Below, one piece after another: positions 6,968-10,802 of a stretch of 10,802 nucleotides of DNA. Below the pieces are notes generated by a model that made no database searches, was not told the origin of the DNA, and saw only the letters and a program-made list of their open reading frames with translations. This stretch comes from an uncultured Clostridium sp. Its GTDB lineage: Bacteria > Bacillota_A > Clostridia > Lachnospirales > Lachnospiraceae. Both the position numbers and the translations under genes were made by a program. The first letter of the stretch is position 1, and every line of letters starts with the position of its first letter. Location of the stretch: contig CAMAMD010000039.1 in the NCBI GenBank assembly GCA_945836785.1, forward strand, positions 1 to 10,802. The letters run 5' to 3'.

Positions 6968-7800
6968 TGTCAAAAATAATTTTATGTACAAAAAAAGAGG
7001 CATCGCACCCTTTCATATTTTTGAATACCAAAGTGGAAATCAACACTTACGAGGAATTGTGTTTTTATATATATAATAACACGGTACTGATTAGTAAATC
7101 TGCTTTGTCCGATAAGCTGTTTGACTGGATTCGCGATGAACTCGATATGCCGGAGCTTGCAGCTAAACTGGTCGCATTGTCAAATAAGACACCTTTTGCA
7201 CAGGATCTGCTTGTGGAAATCTTAAATGAGGGCGACTATTACGAGCCGGAAGAAATCAAAACCTATGTGGAAGCATGGCAGAAGTACCGCCGGCTTACAG
7301 CAAGCCAGAGAAAGAAACTCAAGGCGGATGGGTATCTGGGATACAGAAGATATATCAAGGCAGCATCTATTTATGATGATATTATCGAAAATCAGCAGGA
7401 TATTCAGGATCGGGTGTTTTTGGGTAATGTATATCATAACCGGGCGATTGCGTCAGCGAACAATCTGGACACGGAGGATGCAAAGCAGTATTTCCTCAAA
7501 GCCTATGAATTAAATAATAACGAGGAATCACTTCGTGGGTATCTGCTTGTATTTGCAGCGGGAAATGATTCGACCACGATAAAACAGGAAATGCGCAAAT
7601 ATGACCTGGATGATGACCATTTTGAAAATCTTATGCTGGAGATAGGAGATTCGAATGATGACGTGCGGGAGATGACAATCTATACAATGCTTCAGAGAGC
7701 AATCTATAATCGTATGAACAAGGATATGATAGATTACGATAAGAGAATGGATATAATATTAGGGCAGCTGAAAGATGAGTTTAGAGAGCAGGCAATTTAA
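6967..7800 (+). CDS. TPR-repeat protein of unknown function
   Basis: 277 residues, soluble, no signal peptide. The N-terminal third (1-115) is an unrecognised, mostly helical domain (INTYEELCFYIYNN, DKLFDWIRDEL). From about 120 to 200 there are helix pairs fitting the TPR pattern: DGYLGYRRYIKAASIYDDII (121-140) and, more clearly, VFLGNVYHNRAIASANN with AKQYFLKAYELN (150-183). The last 75 residues are helical, acidic and unassigned. No J-domain HPD motif is present. TPRs bind peptides or helices of partner proteins, so an adaptor role between the Hsp70-like protein encoded just upstream and the membrane protein encoded just downstream is plausible. The start ATG shares its A with the upstream stop (TAATG), with AAGGAG (6950-6955) and GAGG (6959-6962) ahead of it. 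The family is one I recall as a frequent Lachnospiraceae hypothetical. Confidence 0.7.
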   Translation: MSKIILCTKKEASHPFIFLNTKVEINTYEELCFYIYNNTVLISKSALSDKLFDWIRDELDMPELAAKLVALSNKTPFAQDLLVEILNEGDYYEPEEIKTYVEAWQKYRRLTASQRKKLKADGYLGYRRYIKAASIYDDIIENQQDIQDRVFLGNVYHNRAIASANNLDTEDAKQYFLKAYELNNNEESLRGYLLVFAAGNDSTTIKQEMRKYDLDDDHFENLMLEIGDSNDDVREMTIYTMLQRAIYNRMNKDMIDYDKRMDIILGQLKDEFREQAI

Positions 7801-9023
7801 TGAAATTATTTGATAGAATCCGAGCCTTTCTGCGTGAGGAAGAGCAGGACGACACAAATGAATATGAAGAGAATCGTTCTGAGGATGCGAATGAAGAAAT
7901 AGAGGATGAGATTGATACCGATGAACTTCATTCCGTGCGGGCAAGGCATGCTCTTGAAAACGAGAGAAAGCTGGTACAGGATTTCTGCGAACAGTTGATT
8001 GATGTGTCTGCCCATATGGAGGAAGCAAAACGGGAATATCGAATCGTGACAGAATATCTGTCGGATATTCAAAGGATAGAGGAACTTCCGATTTCCATGG
8101 CAAACGAGTTGAACCGGACAGCGGAACAGATAGATACACTTGACAAAAACAGGCAAACTTATATACAATCAGAGAATCTTCTTCCGGTTGAACAGTATAA
8201 TATGCTGGCAACTTATGATCATGAGGTTATTGATACCATTAAAAATCTCAATGACATGGAAATGCGCGACACCATGTTAAAGAGTGATATGGGGCATCTG
8301 GAGGGAGAGAAAGAAGAGCTGCGGTATAACAGACTGGAATGTGCTGACAAGGCGGAACGGTTGAGAGGAATCATAATCACGATTCTGGTGCTGTTTTTGC
8401 TTACCAGCGGAGGTCTGCTTGCGTATGCCGTTGTGACAAAGAACAGTGTGACTATGTATGCACTGATAATCGGAGCAGTGGCGATGATTGCGTTTGCAAT
8501 ATTTTATGTGCATTATAGTAATCTGGAAAACGAGATTCGTGATACCGATGCAAAATTAAACAGAGCTATATCGCTGTTAAACAAGGTGAAAGTAAAATAC
8601 ATCAATAATACGAATGCATTGGATTATATATATGAAAAATTTGATATTAATTCCGCTAAGGAACTGGAATATCGGTGGGAGTTATATAATACCATGGTCC
8701 GGGATGAGAAAAAATACTATCAGACAAACAGTGAGCTTCGGACTTTGCATGATACACTGACAGCACAGCTGACACGTATAGGTGTGCGGGATCCGCAGGT
8801 ATGGCTGAAACAGGTGGGGGCAATCGCAGACCGGCGTGAGATGGTAGAGATTAAGCATGGTCTGAATGTGAGAAGACAGAATTTGCGTGAACGCATTGCA
8901 ACCTGCGAGAAAATTCAGGATAATGCGAAAACGGCACTCCGGGCAGCAGTGTCCGCAAACGCAGGGATGGAAAGTTATATCACAGAAATACTTGCTCCTC
9001 ACAAGATTAAGATAGAAAATTAA
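7800..9023 (+). CDS. Two-TM coiled-coil membrane protein with acidic N-terminal tail
   Basis: 407 residues, function unknown. Order of parts: short amphipathic basic start [12 protein letters not shown] (1-12); strongly acidic low-complexity stretch (13-45, rich in Glu and Asp); helical, probably coiled-coil region (about 50-188); two closely spaced membrane helices, [18 protein letters not shown] (about 195-212) and [20 protein letters not shown] (about 220-239), joined by a short TKNSVT turn; then another long, probably coiled-coil region (about 240-395). There is no signal peptide. With a hairpin insertion and positive residues before TM1 (KAERLRG), both arms should lie in the cytoplasm, giving a membrane-anchored Y-shaped coil. 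Its start overlaps the preceding stop (TAATG) and has only a weak Shine-Dalgarno (GAGAG/AGG), so it probably depends on translational coupling. It is the last of the four uncharacterised genes before valS. Confidence 0.7.
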   Translation: MKLFDRIRAFLREEEQDDTNEYEENRSEDANEEIEDEIDTDELHSVRARHALENERKLVQDFCEQLIDVSAHMEEAKREYRIVTEYLSDIQRIEELPISMANELNRTAEQIDTLDKNRQTYIQSENLLPVEQYNMLATYDHEVIDTIKNLNDMEMRDTMLKSDMGHLEGEKEELRYNRLECADKAERLRGIIITILVLFLLTSGGLLAYAVVTKNSVTMYALIIGAVAMIAFAIFYVHYSNLENEIRDTDAKLNRAISLLNKVKVKYINNTNALDYIYEKFDINSAKELEYRWELYNTMVRDEKKYYQTNSELRTLHDTLTAQLTRIGVRDPQVWLKQVGAIADRREMVEIKHGLNVRRQNLRERIATCEKIQDNAKTALRAAVSANAGMESYITEILAPHKIKIEN

Positions 9024-9052
9024 TATTCAAATACATTGGAGGTTTTTACATC

Positions 9053-10802
9053 ATGGCAAAGGAATTGGAGAAAACATATAATCCGTCTGAGATTGAGGGA
9101 AGATTGTATGAGAAATGGGTGGAAAATAAATATTTTCACGCAGAGGTGGATAGAAGCAAAAAACCGTTTACGATTGTGATGCCACCGCCAAATATAACCG
9201 GACAGCTTCATATGGGACATGCCCTTGATAATACAATGCAGGATATTCTCATCCGTTTTAAGCGTATGCAGGGCTATAATGTATTATGGCAGCCGGGTAC
9301 AGATCATGCGGCTATTGCGACGGAGGTTAAGGTCATTGAGGCCCTGAAGAAGGAAGGAATCGAAAAGGAAGACCTGGGACGTGAGAAATTTCTGGAACGT
9401 GTGTGGGACTGGAGAAGAGAGTACGGCGGTAAAATCGTCAATCAGTTAAAGAAGCTGGGCTCTTCAGCCGATTGGGACAGAGAGCGTTTCACCATGGACG
9501 AGGGCAATAATAAGGCGGTTACAGAGGTATTCTGTAAGCTGTATGAAAAAGGCTATATGTATCGTGGCTCCCGTATTGTCAATTGGTGCCCTGTATGTCA
9601 GACCTCTATTTCCGATGCGGAGGTTATACATGAGGAGCAGAATGGCTTTTTCTGGCACATCAACTATCCGGTTGTAGGTGAAGAGGGCAGATTTGTAGAG
9701 ATTGCCACGACAAGACCGGAGACTTTGCTCGGCGATACTGCGGTTGCGGTTAATCCGGATGATGAGCGTTATCAGGATATTATCGGCAAAATGTTAAAAC
9801 TGCCGCTTACGGACCGTGAAATACCAGTAATTGCAGATTCTTATGTAGATAAGGAATTCGGAACAGGTTGTGTGAAGATTACACCGGCGCATGATCCGAA
9901 TGACTTTGAGGTTGGAAAACGCCATAATCTGGAAGAAATCAACATTATGAATGATGATGCGACGATAAATCATCTTGGCGGTAAGTATGCCGGAATGGAC
10001 AGATACGAAGCACGTAAGGCCATGGTAGAGGATTTGGAGGCACAGGGACTTTTGGTCAAGGTGGTACCGCATACCCATATGGTAGGTACACATGACCGCT
10101 GCAAGACGACAGTAGAGCCACTTGTGAAGCCACAGTGGTTCGTAAAAATGTCCGAGATGGCGAAGCCTGCGAAGGAAGCAGTTGTTTCCGGTAAGCTCAA
10201 GCTTATTCCGGAAAGAATGGACAAGACATACTATAATTGGCTGGACAACATCAGAGACTGGTGTGTATCCAGACAGCTGTGGTGGGGTCACAGAATACCT
10301 GCATACTATTGCCAGGACTGCGGGGAAGTAATTGTGGCAAAAGAGGCTCCTTGCAAATGTTCAAAGTGTGGCAGTACAAATCTGAAACAGGATGAGGATA
10401 CACTTGATACATGGTTCTCATCAGCTCTTTGGCCGTTTTCTACACTGGGCTGGCCGGACAAGACTGAGGATTTGGATTATTTCTTCCCGACAGATGTGCT
10501 GGTAACCGGATATGACATTATTTTCTTCTGGGTTATCAGAATGGTATTTTCGTCTATTGAACAGACTGGTGAGCTGCCGTTCCATACCGTTTTATTCCAC
10601 GGCCTTGTTCGTGATGATCAGGGACGTAAGATGAGTAAATCACTTGGTAACGGTATTGATCCACTTGAGGTTATAGATAAGTATGGTGCTGACGCACTCC
10701 GATTTACGCTGGTAACCGGAAATGCACCGGGCAATGACATGCGTTTCTACTGGGAGCGTGTGGAGGCAAGCCGTAACTTTGCAAATAAAATCTGGAATGC
10801 AT
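9053..10802 (+). CDS. valS: Valyl-tRNA synthetase, N-terminal 583 residues (3' end outside window)
   Basis: Class I aminoacyl-tRNA synthetase that charges tRNA-Val with valine in the cytoplasm. The frame is open from the ATG at 9053 to the right edge. Signatures: [15 protein letters not shown] with HMGH at 53-56; a Cys pair WCPVC (179, 182); CP1 editing-domain motifs TTRPET (219-224) and [15 protein letters not shown] (from 270), whose last aspartate region clears mischarged threonine; a second Cys cluster CQDC...CKCSKC (420, 423, 434, 436, 439), probably zinc-binding; [12 protein letters not shown]; and KMSKS (526-530). KMSKS at about 526 fits a Bacillus-type ValRS of about 880 residues, so roughly 300 C-terminal residues (anticodon-binding domain and arm) lie outside. 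GGAGG at 9038-9042 precedes the ATG by 10 nt. The 29-nt gap from the previous gene has no terminator or T-box, implying readthrough from the upstream operon. Confidence 0.97.
   Translation, partial: MAKELEKTYNPSEIEGRLYEKWVENKYFHAEVDRSKKPFTIVMPPPNITGQLHMGHALDNTMQDILIRFKRMQGYNVLWQPGTDHAAIATEVKVIEALKKEGIEKEDLGREKFLERVWDWRREYGGKIVNQLKKLGSSADWDRERFTMDEGNNKAVTEVFCKLYEKGYMYRGSRIVNWCPVCQTSISDAEVIHEEQNGFFWHINYPVVGEEGRFVEIATTRPETLLGDTAVAVNPDDERYQDIIGKMLKLPLTDREIPVIADSYVDKEFGTGCVKITPAHDPNDFEVGKRHNLEEINIMNDDATINHLGGKYAGMDRYEARKAMVEDLEAQGLLVKVVPHTHMVGTHDRCKTTVEPLVKPQWFVKMSEMAKPAKEAVVSGKLKLIPERMDKTYYNWLDNIRDWCVSRQLWWGHRIPAYYCQDCGEVIVAKEAPCKCSKCGSTNLKQDEDTLDTWFSSALWPFSTLGWPDKTEDLDYFFPTDVLVTGYDIIFFWVIRMVFSSIEQTGELPFHTVLFHGLVRDDQGRKMSKSLGNGIDPLEVIDKYGADALRFTLVTGNAPGNDMRFYWERVEASRNFANKIWNA

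Noticed and set aside
6967..7800. J-domain co-chaperone partner for the Hsp70-like protein
   Set aside because: No HPD motif or J-domain helix pattern exists in this or any neighbouring protein.
8992..9020. Separate valS promoter (TTGCTC with TAGAAA/GAAAAT)
   Set aside because: The -10 match is poor and the spacing is off for the better hexamer; readthrough is the simpler explanation.
2207..9220. Many antisense and out-of-frame ORFs of 60-150 codons
   Set aside because: They lie wholly or mostly inside well-supported genes, lack ribosome binding sites and have low-complexity or Cys/His/Ile-rich translations typical of shadow frames.

Overview
The window looks like chromosomal DNA of a low-to-moderate GC Firmicute, most likely a gut Lachnospiraceae (Roseburia/Butyrivibrio/Agathobacter-like). 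I infer this from the AT-leaning codon use, strong GGAGG ribosome binding sites, and a set of uncharacterised proteins that I remember mainly from that family. No mobile element, CRISPR array, tRNA or rRNA is visible.

Left part (1-1921): the 3' end of a CDP-glycerol glycerophosphotransferase-like gene, probably for surface polymers, runs rightward. It converges on a leftward gene for a PLP-dependent aminotransferase of the HisC/CobD type. The two coding ends overlap by 9 nt. Both stop codons lie in the arms of one 11-bp hairpin (858-882), which probably terminates both transcripts. The 189-nt gap at 1922-2110 holds a leftward promoter for the aminotransferase and a rightward promoter for the next operon. 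They face each other so closely that they probably exclude one another.

Right part (2111-10802): a compact rightward operon of four uncharacterised genes followed by valS. The genes encode (1) a 1188-residue cytoplasmic protein with beta-sandwich-like and helical-solenoid regions (DUF5717-like), (2) a 417-residue divergent Hsp70/actin-fold protein, (3) a 277-residue TPR protein, and (4) a 407-residue two-TM, coiled-coil membrane protein with an acidic N-terminus. Genes 2-3 and 3-4 share TAATG stop/start overlaps, so they are probably translationally coupled and made in matched amounts. valS (valyl-tRNA synthetase, 583 residues visible, C-terminus outside the window) starts 29 nt after gene 4 with no T-box or terminator between.

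Main point of interest: genes 1-4 look like the parts of one undescribed assembly. These are a membrane-anchored coiled coil, a TPR adaptor, a very large scaffold, and an Hsp70-like switch that keeps the phosphate-loop regions and an SBD-beta-like tail but appears to lack almost all of subdomain IIB and has an eroded phosphate-2 loop. Its function is unknown; a chaperone-like, cytoskeletal or envelope-associated role is inference only.
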